Source: Poriferisodalis sp965204125
GTDB lineage: Bacteria > Actinomycetota > Acidimicrobiia > Acidimicrobiales > Poriferisodalaceae
Assembly (NCBI RefSeq): GCF_965204125.1
Contig: NZ_OZ241968.1
Coordinates: forward strand, 1,240,001 to 1,304,000
Reading direction: 5' to 3'
Length of the DNA: 64,000 nucleotides
Below the pieces are notes generated by a model that worked only from the letters and a program-made list of their open reading frames with translations, did not search any database and was not told where the DNA came from. A program made the position numbers and the translations under genes. The stretch's first letter is position 1; each line of letters starts with the position of its first letter. Shown here piece by piece: positions 41,352-50,134 of the stretch.

Positions 41352-41389
41352 TTTCCCCAGGCTGTGGAAAACCTGTGGGAACCAGGCTG
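41352..41389. other. Hairpin and DnaA-box-like motifs between crgA and a zinc-ribbon gene
   Basis: TTCCCCAGG and CCTGTGGGAA can form a 9-bp stem with one bulged base and a 10-nt loop. The loop contains TGTGGAAAA (41363-41371), an 8-of-9 match to the DnaA box in reverse, with a weaker match TGTGGGAAC at 41374-41382. CCAGGCTG occurs twice (41357-41364 and 41382-41389). There is no T run, so a rho-independent terminator is doubtful. Confidence 0.4.
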
Positions 41390-41647
41390 CTACTCGTCGG
41401 CGTTGGCTATGAGATCCATGTCTTCACTGCAGCAGCGAGGCGGCTCCGGGTGCTGCACGGGGGCGCGTGTCATGCGCATCTCGGTTCCGCAGAGGCTGCA
41501 CCGGTAGGTGAGGCGCACCCGTCGCAGCTCCCCTGGCGGGGGCGGCGGGGGAATCGGCCTCGAGAACGTGGCCATCATTCGCAGGCCGAGCCGGTACACG
41601 ATGTAGATGAACACCAGCGAGAGCGGCACGGCCAGCCACAGGCTCAC
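41390..41647 (-). CDS. Small membrane protein with zinc-ribbon-like cysteines
   Basis: This 85-residue protein has an N-terminal hydrophobic helix (LWLAVPLSLVFIYIVYRLGL), a Pro-rich linker (RPIPPPPPPGEL) and a C-terminal YRCSLCGTEMRM ... PPRCCSEDM segment whose Cys pairs look like a zinc ribbon. The start is GTG 41647. Convergent to crgA. No function is known; the ribbon would be cytosolic or extracytosolic depending on topology. Confidence 0.65.
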   Translation of the reverse strand: MSLWLAVPLSLVFIYIVYRLGLRMMATFSRPIPPPPPPGELRRVRLTYRCSLCGTEMRMTRAPVQHPEPPRCCSEDMDLIANADE

Positions 41648-41686
41648 GGCATCACGCTAACGACAGCTTGTGACATTGTTTGTCTT

Positions 41687-41947
41687 GTGCGGCCTTCTGG
41701 AACTGAGCCGGGGGATTTTGTCGAGTACGACATGGACCTCTACGAGGCGCAGCGGCGCAGCGCCATGCGGGCCGCGCTGGAAGCCAGCCGCGCTGAGCTC
41801 TCCGCGGAACTCGGCGTCGAGCTCCAGGTCGCCAGCGAGGGCAACGAACTGGTGCTGGTGGACGCCGAGGGGGTTCGCTACCGGGCGAGCTTGAACCCCC
41901 GGGGGCGGCTGGTGCTCACGGCCGCCCGAAAAGCAAGCCTGCTCTAA
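41687..41947 (+). CDS. Small conserved-looking protein of unknown function
   Basis: This protein of about 86 residues has a helix-rich DLYEAQRRSAMRAALEASRAEL segment (quoted as DLYEAQRRSAM and RAALEASRAEL) followed by an alternating beta pattern ELQVASEGNELVLVDAEG and YRASLNPRGRLVLTAA. GTG 41687 has CATTGT seven bases upstream; ATG 41732 is an alternative start. It is divergent from the zinc-ribbon gene and overlaps the convergent DUF3499 gene by 4 bp at the stops. No family recognised. Confidence 0.55.
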   Translation: MRPSGTEPGDFVEYDMDLYEAQRRSAMRAALEASRAELSAELGVELQVASEGNELVLVDAEGVRYRASLNPRGRLVLTAARKASLL

Positions 41948-42330
41948 CGAGAAGGTGCAGCCCGGAAGGCGCGTTCGAGCAGCGACGGCGGTGCCGGTTC
42001 GCGCTCGGGCTCTGGCTGCGGCATCTCGGACGGCTCGGGCCGGGACCGGGGCGCAAAGAGCGGTCCGGCGCTCTCCGCGGCGCTCAGCTCAGAGGGGGCC
42101 ACGACAGCTTCAGGCTCCGGGGCCCGCTGATCGTCGAGCTCCCACCCGACTGGCACCTTGATCCGGTCCGCATGGGCGCGGCACAGCGGCATGATCATGT
42201 CGCGCTGGCGGGAGGTGCCGGCGATGGTGGCGGCGTCGAGGTCGTAGAGCCACGCCCTCGTTCCCGGCACGTCGTAGCCCAACCCCGCGGTGGCCAGCTC
42301 GGTGCACATCCCTCGAACACACTGCAACAT
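41944..42330 (-). CDS. DUF3499-family protein
   Basis: This protein of about 128 residues has the actinobacterial DUF3499 pattern: two N-terminal Cys (LQCVRGMC), LATAGLGYD, AWLYDLDA, MPLCRAHADRIKVPVGWELDD with a C-x-x-H, and then a Pro/Glu-rich variable tail. The two Cys and the later C-x-x-H probably bind a metal. ATG 42330 was chosen because homology begins there; a longer in-frame ATG at 42447 lies inside a dispersed repeat (42403-42470). Function is unknown. Confidence 0.8.
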   Translation of the reverse strand: MLQCVRGMCTELATAGLGYDVPGTRAWLYDLDAATIAGTSRQRDMIMPLCRAHADRIKVPVGWELDDQRAPEPEAVVAPSELSAAESAGPLFAPRSRPEPSEMPQPEPEREPAPPSLLERAFRAAPSR

Positions 42331-42402
42331 GGCTTCCGAAGGTACCGGCGCGCCCGAGTCCGCTAGGGGATAGGCGGCTCGCCGCGCAGCCCGGTGCCCT
42401 GT

Positions 42403-42470
42403 GCTTCCCGCTCTTGTTCGCTGTCGCTCACGGGCCGCTCGGGCCACGGCTTCGCCTTCGGCTCAGCCTC
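42403..42470 (-). repeat. Dispersed start-associated repeat, copy B (upstream of the DUF3499 gene)
   Basis: This 68-bp element is nearly identical to 7583-7650 and, like the other copies, runs in the direction of the minus-strand gene it precedes. It lies 73 bp upstream of the preferred DUF3499 start. The rest of the 42331-42544 gap shows no other feature except a Shine-Dalgarno for the next plus-strand gene. Confidence 0.85.
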
Positions 42471-42544
42471 TCAGAATCGATCTCGGTAGGGTTCACTGCG
42501 CCAGCAGCAGACCTGCGGCTGGCGAGCACACGAGGGGAGCAGCT

Positions 42545-43879
42545 GTGGTTGGCGGAGCATTGAAGTCCGCGAGCATGGACGATTTCGATCTTCGGATGTC
42601 CACCGAGGTCGAGCCGCTGTACGAAGCGGTCAAGGCGTTCATCCGCGACGAGGTCGACCCCATCACCGAGGAATTCCACCAGATGGGCGAGAACCGCGAA
42701 GACCGCTGGAGCTGGGCGCCCGGTCAGCTCGAGCTGCTGGAGAGTGCCAAGACAAAGGCACGCGAGCAGGGGCTGTGGAACTTCTTCCTGCCCGACGCCG
42801 ACACCGGCGAGGGCCTGAGCAATCTCGACTACGCCTACATCGCCAATGAGCTGGGCAAGAACCGGCTGGCCTCGGAATGCCTGAACTGCTCAGCACCCGA
42901 CACCGGCAACATGGAAGTCATCGAGCGTGTCGGCACCCCGGAACAGAAGAAACAGTGGCTCGAACCGCTGCTCGAAGGCAAGATCCGCTCCGCCTACGCC
43001 ATGACCGAGCCTGCAGTGATGAGCTCGGACGCAAAGCAGGTGCAGACCAATGCCGTGCTCGACGGCGACGAGTGGCTGATCAACGGCGAGAAGTTCTACA
43101 TCTCAGGTGCCGGCGACCCGCGCTGCAAGATCATGATCACCATGGTCCGCACCAACCCCGACGCGGACACCTACAAGCAGCAGTCGCAGATCCTCGTGCC
43201 GATCGACACGCCCGGCGTCAACATCCTCGGACCCATGCATGTCTTCGGTGCCGACGACGCACCTCACGGACACATGCACATCACGTTCGAAGACGTGCGC
43301 GTGCCGAAGGAGAACATCCTGCTCGGCGAGGGCCGCGGCTTCGAGATCTCTCAGCTGCGGCTGGGCCCGGGTCGCATCCACCACTGCATGCGCTCCATCG
43401 GCGCCGCCGAGAAGGCCATCGAAATGATGGTTGATCGCGGTCTGTCACGCGAGGGCTTCGGCAAGAAGCTCATCAACCTGGGCAAGAACATGGAGATCGT
43501 GTCGCGGTCCCGCATTGAGGTCGAGGCGATGCGGCTGATGGTGCTGCGGGCGGCCAAGGCCATGGACACCCTCGGCAACGCCGAAGCCCGCATCTGGGTG
43601 AGCGCTGTCAAGGCGATGGTGCCCGAGAAGTGCTGCGACATCATCAACGAGGCCATCCAGATGCACGGCGCCGCCGGCGTCTCGCAGTGGTTCCCGCTGG
43701 CGGACATGTGGCATGCACAGCGCACGCTGCGGCTTGCCGACGGGCCCGATGAGGTGCATCACCATGTCGTGGCCCGATCGGAGGTCAAGAGCCGCGAGGG
43801 CGAGCGTGCCATGGGACATGCCGCTGATCACACGCTCGGCGGGCCGGTTGCTCCAGCCATGGCGTTCTCTGGCCCGTAA
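42545..43879 (+). CDS. Acyl-CoA dehydrogenase (ACAD10/11-like)
   Basis: This protein of about 444 residues has RSAYAMTEPAVMSSDAKQV (substrate/FAD site), WLINGEKFYISGAGDPRCKI, GRIHHCMRSIGAAEKAIEMM and the C-terminal LRLADGPDEVH motif typical of the ACAD10/11 subgroup, which act on long or branched acyl-CoAs. GTG 42545 follows a GAGGGGAG Shine-Dalgarno by a proper distance; ATG 42575 (MDDFDLRM) is an alternative. It is convergent with the acyl-CoA synthetase gene and belongs to the acyl-CoA catabolic block. Confidence 0.88.
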   Translation: MVGGALKSASMDDFDLRMSTEVEPLYEAVKAFIRDEVDPITEEFHQMGENREDRWSWAPGQLELLESAKTKAREQGLWNFFLPDADTGEGLSNLDYAYIANELGKNRLASECLNCSAPDTGNMEVIERVGTPEQKKQWLEPLLEGKIRSAYAMTEPAVMSSDAKQVQTNAVLDGDEWLINGEKFYISGAGDPRCKIMITMVRTNPDADTYKQQSQILVPIDTPGVNILGPMHVFGADDAPHGHMHITFEDVRVPKENILLGEGRGFEISQLRLGPGRIHHCMRSIGAAEKAIEMMVDRGLSREGFGKKLINLGKNMEIVSRSRIEVEAMRLMVLRAAKAMDTLGNAEARIWVSAVKAMVPEKCCDIINEAIQMHGAAGVSQWFPLADMWHAQRTLRLADGPDEVHHHVVARSEVKSREGERAMGHAADHTLGGPVAPAMAFSGP

Positions 43880-43889
43880 CTACACCCGC

Positions 43890-45557
43890 TCAAGCATGAG
43901 TGGGGTCGCCGAGGTCTTGTAGGGCCCAGTCGCGGAGTTCTACTTTGCGGATCTTGCCTGAAGGGGTGGCTGGCATTTCCTTCACGAAGATCACGTGGCG
44001 GGGGATCTTGAAGCTGGCGATGCGGCCTCGGCAGCGCTCGATGAGCGACTCCTCGGTGATGTCTGATGGGGCTGTAGCGGTGAGCTGCACGAAGGCGACG
44101 GGCACCTCGACGAGGCGCGGGTCGGGGTAGCCGACGACTGCTATCTGCTCGACGCCGTCGACTTCGAGCAGATAGCCCTCCACTTCGGCCGGTGAGACGT
44201 TCTCGCCGCCGACCTTGAGCATGTCCTTGTGGCGGCCGATGAAGACGGCGTGGCCGTCGGGGCGCATCCTTGCAATGTCGCCGGTGTCGAGCCAACCGTC
44301 ATCGCCGAGCACTTCGGCTGTGGCCTCGGGGCGGCGCCAGTACTCCTCCATCACGGTGTAGCCGCGGACGAACAGCGCTCCCGGGGTGTCGGGCGGGCAT
44401 TCGGTGCCGGTATCCAAGTCGCGAATCTGGTACTCGATGCCGTCCATGGGGTAGCCGGAGGCCTCGGTGCGTTGCTCGACGGAGTGGGTGGGGTGGCTGC
44501 AGCTCACGAACGCCCACGACTCGCTCATGCCCCAGCCCGAGATGGTCGGGCAGAACACCTCCTGAGCCCGGCGAGCTATGGGCGTGGACGATTCCATGCC
44601 CGCCGCCAGCGTTCCCATGCGCAGGCTGGACACGTCACGAGGGTGCTCGTCTTGGGCTCGCAGCAGGTCGCCCCAGTGCGAGTCGAACCCATGCAGCACC
44701 GTGCCGCCCCGTGACTCCACTTCCGCCAGCACCGCTGCCGGGTCGAAGACGTCGAACAGCACCTGGCAGCCGCCGGTGAGTACCGCCTGTATCGAGACCT
44801 CGCCATAGCCGAACAGGTGGAACAGCGGCAAGTAGCTCATGTGGATGTCGTTGGCGGTGTGACCCAGCAGCATCGAGCGCTCCCGGCTGTTGCGCAGCGG
44901 GCGGTGGGTATGCACCACACCCTTGGGATGACCGGTGGTGCCCGACGTGTACGCCAGCATCATGCGGTCGTCGACGGTCACGCTGGCGGCACGCTCGGCC
45001 AGCTCCTCATCGGAGACGCTCTCCCCCGCGGTGAGCAGATCGTCCCAGCTCATCGCATCGGCCAAGGCATCGTCACGATCCGCGCCGGTGAACACCAACT
45101 GTTCCAAATGGCCTGCGCCGGCAATCTCCGGGTACGCCTCGCAAAGCATCTGGCGGTAGTCGATCGGCCCTGACTGGTCGATCGAGATCATGAACCGGCT
45201 CTCCGACTGCGCCACCGTGTACGCGACGTCGTCAGTCCGGTAGCGGGTGTTGAGCGGCACGATGCAGCCGCCCACCTTGGGGATCGCGTACTGCAGCCAT
45301 AGCCACTCGGGCAGGTTGGTCATCCACACGGCCACGTGGTCGCCGATCTGGGCGCCCAGTGCCATCAGCCCCTTGGCCACGCGGTCGACTTCAGCCGCGA
45401 AGTCGGCGTAGCTCCACTGACGATCGCCGAAGATCACCGCAGGACGATTTCCCCACTTGCTTGCCGCCCGGTCGACGGCGTCGCCCAGCAGCAGCCAGTC
45501 GTAGGTCGCTCCTTCAGAGGAAACGCGGACTGCATTGCCTTCTCGTTGCTCCGACAT
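43890..45557 (-). CDS. AMP-dependent acyl-CoA synthetase/ligase
   Basis: This protein of about 555 residues has the adenylation motifs: MMLAYTSGTTGHPKGVVHTH (phosphate loop), GWGMSESW, DTGDIARMRPDGHAVFIGRH and a C-terminal PSGKIRKVEL with the catalytic Lys. It activates a carboxylic acid to its CoA thioester via an acyl-AMP; overall character is closest to medium-chain or alicyclic acid ligases, but the substrate cannot be told. ATG 45557 follows GTG 45560 directly; both lie at the edge of a dispersed repeat (45560-45640). It starts the degradation route suggested by its neighbours. Confidence 0.88.
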   Translation of the reverse strand: MSEQREGNAVRVSSEGATYDWLLLGDAVDRAASKWGNRPAVIFGDRQWSYADFAAEVDRVAKGLMALGAQIGDHVAVWMTNLPEWLWLQYAIPKVGGCIVPLNTRYRTDDVAYTVAQSESRFMISIDQSGPIDYRQMLCEAYPEIAGAGHLEQLVFTGADRDDALADAMSWDDLLTAGESVSDEELAERAASVTVDDRMMLAYTSGTTGHPKGVVHTHRPLRNSRERSMLLGHTANDIHMSYLPLFHLFGYGEVSIQAVLTGGCQVLFDVFDPAAVLAEVESRGGTVLHGFDSHWGDLLRAQDEHPRDVSSLRMGTLAAGMESSTPIARRAQEVFCPTISGWGMSESWAFVSCSHPTHSVEQRTEASGYPMDGIEYQIRDLDTGTECPPDTPGALFVRGYTVMEEYWRRPEATAEVLGDDGWLDTGDIARMRPDGHAVFIGRHKDMLKVGGENVSPAEVEGYLLEVDGVEQIAVVGYPDPRLVEVPVAFVQLTATAPSDITEESLIERCRGRIASFKIPRHVIFVKEMPATPSGKIRKVELRDWALQDLGDPTHA

Positions 45558-45559
45558 CA

Positions 45560-45640
45560 CTTCCCGCTCTTGTTCCCAGTGCTTATGTGATTGGGCTCAC
45601 GGGCCGCTCGGGCCACGGCTTCGCCATCCGGCTCAGCCTC
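45560..45640 (-). repeat. Dispersed start-associated repeat, copy C (abutting the acyl-CoA synthetase start)
   Basis: Both ends match copies A and B (CTTCCCGCTCTTGTTC at 45560-45575, then CTCACGGGCCGCTCGGGCCA from 45597), while the middle carries about 20 different bases, including GTGCTTATGTGATTGGG, which is nearly the same as the element at 63902-63936. The gene starts at its downstream edge, so the repeat forms the 5' untranslated region. Confidence 0.85.
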
Positions 45641-45730
45641 CGCGCCATCGTCGCAGCGTAGAACGGCAGCCCGACGGTCCGCGGGGCTACGTTGAGCGGG
45701 TTCGTGCCCCCGCCTGAAGGAGACCCCGAG

Positions 45731-46759
45731 GTGGAATTCGATCTCATGACCGGCTCATCCACCTGGAGCGATGCGGCCGACCTGGCCCGCAAGGTGGAGG
45801 GTGCCGGCTTCTCCGGGATGCTCTACACCGAAACCGGCCAAGTGCCGTGGATGCAGCTCGCTGCGGCCGCCATTGCGGCCCCCAGCCTCACCTTCACCAC
45901 CGGCATCGCCGTGGCGTTCCCCCGCAGCCCGATGGTGTCGGCCCAGATCGCCTGGGAACTGGCCGGCGAGACCAACGGCCGCTTCCGGCTGGGGCTCGGC
46001 AGCCAGGTGAAGGGCCACATCGTTCGGCGCTATGCGGCTGAGTTCGACCGGCCCGCAGCACGCATGCGCGACTACGTGGGAGCAGTGCAGGCGTGCTTGC
46101 GGGCCTTCCGGCGCGAAGAGAAGCTCAGCTACGAGGGCGAGTTCTTCAACCTGAGCCTGCTGCCGGCCCAGTGGGCGCCTCGCAGCCACGACTACGGCGA
46201 CGTGAAGGTCGACATTTCATCTGTCGGTCCGATCATGAACGGCGTGGCCGGCGAGGTGGCCGACGGCGTGCATGTCCACCCGATGCACACCATGCACTAC
46301 ATCCGCGAGCGGCTGCTGCCCGAGGTGGCCCAAGGTGCCGAACGTGCCGGCCGCGACATCGACGAGATCGACCTGATCGTGCCGGTGTTCGCCGCGCCGG
46401 GCGACTCTCCCGAAGAACTGGCGCCGCTCGTCCGACGAGCCAAGACGCAGATCGCGTTCTACGGCACCACGCCGAACTACTCGTTCCAGTTCACCGACCT
46501 GGGGTACGAAGGCGTGACCGCGGCGCTGCGCGAGCGCATGGCTGCGGGCGATATCGCTGGCATGGCCGACTGCATTACCGACGACATGCTGGAGCATTTC
46601 GCGCTGGTCGCCCCTTGGAACGAGATGGCCGACCGGTTGAAGGACCGCTACACGGGCACCGCAAGCCGGGTGGTCATGTACCTGGCGGAGGAGCAGATCC
46701 GCAAGGACCCTGACATGGTCCACAAGTGGGGCGACGTGGCGCAGGCCACCCGCTCCTAG
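45731..46759 (+). CDS. LLM-class F420-dependent oxidoreductase
   Basis: This protein of about 342 residues follows the luciferase-like barrel: FDLMTGSSTWSDAADLARKVE, LTFTTGIAVAFPRSPMVSAQ, GRFRLGLGSQVKGHIVRRY and EVADGVHVHPMHTMHY. It is close in pattern to actinobacterial F420-dependent LLM enzymes of unknown substrate. GTG 45731 has a GAAGGAG Shine-Dalgarno eight bases upstream; TTG 45692 is also in frame. It begins a plus-strand pair with the SDR gene 39 bp downstream, within the acyl-CoA block. Confidence 0.88.
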   Translation: MEFDLMTGSSTWSDAADLARKVEGAGFSGMLYTETGQVPWMQLAAAAIAAPSLTFTTGIAVAFPRSPMVSAQIAWELAGETNGRFRLGLGSQVKGHIVRRYAAEFDRPAARMRDYVGAVQACLRAFRREEKLSYEGEFFNLSLLPAQWAPRSHDYGDVKVDISSVGPIMNGVAGEVADGVHVHPMHTMHYIRERLLPEVAQGAERAGRDIDEIDLIVPVFAAPGDSPEELAPLVRRAKTQIAFYGTTPNYSFQFTDLGYEGVTAALRERMAAGDIAGMADCITDDMLEHFALVAPWNEMADRLKDRYTGTASRVVMYLAEEQIRKDPDMVHKWGDVAQATRS

Positions 46760-46798
46760 AACGCACCACGGCCCGAGCGCGTGACGACAGGAGACAAC

Positions 46799-47569
46799 GT
46801 GAGCGACCCAGACAGCACAGCCCGGGTGGCACTGGTGACGGGCGGCGGCCGAGGCATCGGGCGAGAGATCTGCCTCGGGCTGGCCCGCGATGGCCGACGC
46901 GTGGCGGTGGCCGACCTGCGGGTGCCCGAGGCCACCGAGACAGCTGCCGCCGTCAACGGCGAGGGCGGTACAGCTATTGCTGTGGAGATGGATGTGGCCG
47001 ACTCCGACGCCGTGACGCAGGGTTTGCTGACGGTGGTGGACGAACTCGGACCGGTTGAAGTGTTGGTGAACTGCGCGGGGTGGGACGTGCTGCATCCGTT
47101 TGTGACCACCGATGAGGATTTCTGGGACCGGGTCATTGAGATCAACTACAAGGGTCCGCTTCGCACGACGCACGGATGCCTGCCCGCCATGATCGAAACG
47201 GGTTTCGGGCGGATCGTGAACGTCAGCTCGGATGCTGCTCGGGTGGGCTCGTCGGGCGAAGCCGTCTATGCCGGTGCCAAGGGCGGCGTGATTGCTTTCA
47301 CCAAGACCATCGCTCGCGAGGTGGCGCGCCGCGGCATCACCGCGAACGTGGTGTGTCCGGGCCCGACCGACACCCGCCTGCTGGCAGAGATCGCCGCGGC
47401 CACCGACACGAGCGACAAGATCATCGGGGCGATGGCCCGGGCCGTGCCGATGAAGCGCATCGGCCAGCCGCACGAGGTTGCCGCCGCTGTGGTGTTCCTG
47501 TGCAGCGAAGAAGCGGGCTACATCACCGGCCAGACCCTGTCGGTCAGCGGCGGCCTCACCATGGCCTAA
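46799..47569 (+). CDS. Short-chain dehydrogenase/reductase (FabG/BadH-like)
   Basis: This protein of about 256 residues has the SDR cofactor motif ALVTGGGRGIG, the NAG-like LVNCAGWD, catalytic Ser-Tyr-Lys in NVSSDAARVGSSGEAVYAGAK (quoted as NVSSDAARVGSSG and AVYAGAKGG) and VVCPGPTDT, ending SVSGGLTMA. It should use NAD(P)H on a hydroxyacyl or hydroxycyclohexanoyl substrate; with an acyl-CoA ligase, dehydrogenase and enoyl hydratase next to it, the 3-hydroxyacyl-CoA oxidation step of beta-oxidation or alicyclic acid breakdown is plausible. GTG 46799 has an AGGAG Shine-Dalgarno. Its stop overlaps the convergent CoA-transferase stop by 4 bp. Confidence 0.88.
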   Translation: MSDPDSTARVALVTGGGRGIGREICLGLARDGRRVAVADLRVPEATETAAAVNGEGGTAIAVEMDVADSDAVTQGLLTVVDELGPVEVLVNCAGWDVLHPFVTTDEDFWDRVIEINYKGPLRTTHGCLPAMIETGFGRIVNVSSDAARVGSSGEAVYAGAKGGVIAFTKTIAREVARRGITANVVCPGPTDTRLLAEIAAATDTSDKIIGAMARAVPMKRIGQPHEVAAAVVFLCSEEAGYITGQTLSVSGGLTMA

Positions 47570-50037
47570 TCGGGTGGTTGCTTGGCGATGGTGTTGCTGT
47601 CGTAGAGAGCAGTGATCTCGGTTGGGGTGTAGCCGAGTTCAGACAAGATCTCGTCGTTGTGCTGGCCCAGCTTGGGGGGTGGGCTGAGGGCGGCTGGTGT
47701 GGTGTCGAAGCGGAACGGAAGGCCGGGGAAGAGCTGGGGTTGTTCGCCTTGGCGGGCGTGGTCAACCATCAGTCCGCGGGCTGCGCTGTGGTCGTCGTTG
47801 ACGACGTCGGCGATTGTCATGACGGCTGAGGCCGCTATGCCTGCAGCTTGCAGCTCGGCGGCGGCTTCGTGTTTGTCTCGGGTTGCTGTCCAGCGTTCGA
47901 TCATGACGTCTATGGCGTCATGATCGGCGTGGCGCGCCGCGGCGGTGGTCCACTGGGGGTTGCATGCTGGATCGTCGAGCACCTGTGTGAGTGTTTTCCA
48001 GGCTTCATCGTCTTCCACTGTCAGGGTCAGCCAGGCGTCGTTGCCGCGGCATCGGTAGACGCCGGAGGGCGCGGCGTCTGGTGTTCGGGCGCCGCGGCGA
48101 GGTGGGGGCAGCGCGCTGACAGGTCGCATTGAGGCTTCGGCGAACTGGTCGCCGGCAACATTGATCGCTGTCTCGAGCTGAGACAGGTCGACCCCGACAG
48201 GCTCGGCGGTGCGCCAGTGCTGCCACAGCGCTGCCAATGCGATGACGGTGCCGTGCAGGCCGCCGACGACATCGGGGAATGCGATGCCCTGCTTGTAGGG
48301 ACCCGAGTCTGGGTAGCCGGTGGTAGACGCCAACCCCGAGGCGGCATCGAGCACCGGACCCCAGCTGATGCGCTCGGCGTCGGGGCCGGTGGCACCGAAG
48401 CCGGACATATCGAGCGTCACGAGGCCCGGGTTCATCTCGCGCAGCTCGGCTGGTGTGATGCCAGCGGAGCGAACGCCGCGAGGGCTGTAGTTGTTCACCA
48501 CGATGTCCGCCGTCTCGACAAGCCTGCGCAGCACCTCTCGCCCGCCGGGGGCCTTCAGGTCCAGGCACAGGCAGCGCTTCGACCGGTTCATCTTGTTCCA
48601 GTGGCCGAGGCGGTTGAACCAGTCGTCGCCGGGGTCGTTGTCGAGGAAGATGCCGTTGCGCGACAGGGGGCCGGGAAGCTGTCCCCATTCCCAGCCGCCG
48701 CGCTCAGCCAGGATCATCTCGGCGGGCGGCATGGCGAGGCCGCGTGCGGTGGGGTGCTCGATCTTGATGACGTCGGCGCCGAGATCGCCGAGCATGCGGC
48801 AGACCAGCGGGCCCGCCCAGGCGATCGTGAACTCGACCACCCGCACGCCCGCCAGCGGCTTGACGCCAGCGGGCCAGGTCCCTCCATCCGGCGCTGTGCC
48901 GTCGAGGCCCGCACCGAGTGCGGGCGCTCGGCGGAACTGCGGCGTCGCGCCTTCGATATGCGCCGGCGGTCCCGGCAGCCGTGGGGTTGACACACCGCCG
49001 GCACCCGACTCGCTCTGGCTGGCACCGTCGGTCGGAGCATCGACGGCGTCGAGGTGTTGCCAGTAACCGCGTGCGGCGAGCTGCGGGCTGGCCAGCATGT
49101 CGTCGAGGCTGGCCACCGGGCCGGAGGGAACTTGGTTGTCCTGCAGGACGGCGACGGCTTCGGCGACGGTCTTCGTGGCAGCCCAGGCGGAGATGATCTC
49201 GTCGAGCTCGTCGGCGTGGTCGAATCGCACGGCGGGGACGTAGAAGTCGTCCCGCGCCAGCAACTCCACCTGGTCCATTGCGATGCAGAAGCCTTCCCAC
49301 TGGTGGATCGACACGGACGCAATGCAGATCCAGCCGTCGATGCACTCATAGAGCGCCAGCGGATGGTGCTGCTCGCCGAAGCGGTTGCCCCACCGTCGCT
49401 TGGTGACGCCGTTGTGGGTGTAGAGGCTGAAGCTCCACTGGTGGGCATTGGCCAGCGCCTCCAGCGCTGACACCTCCACCAGGTCGCCGCGGCCGGTCGT
49501 GGCGGCGTTGACGAGCGCTGCCTGGATGCCGACCGCCGTGCTCGCACCAACCAGGTGCGTCAGCCACGGACCGCCGCCCGGCAGCGGGTGCCGTTCGGGC
49601 TCGCCGTTGAGGCTCATGTGCCCGCCCAGTGCCCAGTGTTCGAGCGGACCGGCGCGCCAGGCCGACTTCGGTCCGGTAAAGCCGTACGGCGTGATAGCCG
49701 CTGCCACGAGTTGGGGATGCTCGTCGCGGGCCGCTGCGATCTCCGCTTGCGTCGAGGCCAGATCGCCGTGCACGTCCAGCACCACCACGTCGAAGTCGCC
49801 GGCCAGCTCAGCCAGCGAGGTGCCGGGTTCGACGATGACGCTCGCCGTGTTGGCCCGCAAGTACTCCCACGCCGCCGATATCGGCCCTGCGGCGGTATCG
49901 ATCACACGCGATCGCCGCAGATGCGATCCCTCCGGCGGCTCGCCCACCACCACGTGGGCGCCGGTCATCGCGAGCAGCCGAGCGCAATATGCGCCCGCAC
50001 GTCCTTCGCTCAGATCCAGTACCCGAACGCCTCGCAC
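47566..50037 (-). CDS. Tandem two-domain class III CoA-transferase (CaiB/BaiF family)
   Basis: This 823-residue protein consists of two CoA-transferase III halves. The first (1-about 385) has GVRVLDLSEGRAGAYCARLL and GPLEHWALGGHMSLNGEPER; the second (about 390-823) has GVRVVEFTIAWAGPLVCRML, GADVIKIEHPTARG, LCLDLKAPGGREVLRRL and an aspartate-bearing NMSGFGATGPDAE-like stretch (here LDMSGFGATGPDAE). Class III enzymes transfer CoA between acids via an aspartyl intermediate; single-domain members form interlocked dimers, so a fused pair may be an internal pseudo-dimer. The first half lacks an obvious catalytic Asp block. Start is GTG 50037. Confidence 0.88.
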   Translation of the reverse strand: MRGVRVLDLSEGRAGAYCARLLAMTGAHVVVGEPPEGSHLRRSRVIDTAAGPISAAWEYLRANTASVIVEPGTSLAELAGDFDVVVLDVHGDLASTQAEIAAARDEHPQLVAAAITPYGFTGPKSAWRAGPLEHWALGGHMSLNGEPERHPLPGGGPWLTHLVGASTAVGIQAALVNAATTGRGDLVEVSALEALANAHQWSFSLYTHNGVTKRRWGNRFGEQHHPLALYECIDGWICIASVSIHQWEGFCIAMDQVELLARDDFYVPAVRFDHADELDEIISAWAATKTVAEAVAVLQDNQVPSGPVASLDDMLASPQLAARGYWQHLDAVDAPTDGASQSESGAGGVSTPRLPGPPAHIEGATPQFRRAPALGAGLDGTAPDGGTWPAGVKPLAGVRVVEFTIAWAGPLVCRMLGDLGADVIKIEHPTARGLAMPPAEMILAERGGWEWGQLPGPLSRNGIFLDNDPGDDWFNRLGHWNKMNRSKRCLCLDLKAPGGREVLRRLVETADIVVNNYSPRGVRSAGITPAELREMNPGLVTLDMSGFGATGPDAERISWGPVLDAASGLASTTGYPDSGPYKQGIAFPDVVGGLHGTVIALAALWQHWRTAEPVGVDLSQLETAINVAGDQFAEASMRPVSALPPPRRGARTPDAAPSGVYRCRGNDAWLTLTVEDDEAWKTLTQVLDDPACNPQWTTAAARHADHDAIDVMIERWTATRDKHEAAAELQAAGIAASAVMTIADVVNDDHSAARGLMVDHARQGEQPQLFPGLPFRFDTTPAALSPPPKLGQHNDEILSELGYTPTEITALYDSNTIAKQPPD

Positions 50038-50134
50038 ATCACCCCTGCGTCGCCGTCAGTCCAGCGGGCCCGGATCGTACTGATCCTGCTGGTGGGCCGC
50101 CGCGGGGATCGTCCGCGACGATTCAGTTGTCGCG

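Noticed and set aside
42331..42447. Longer start of the DUF3499 gene at ATG 42447
   Set aside because: The added residues come mostly from the dispersed repeat and have no family counterpart; homology begins at ATG 42330.
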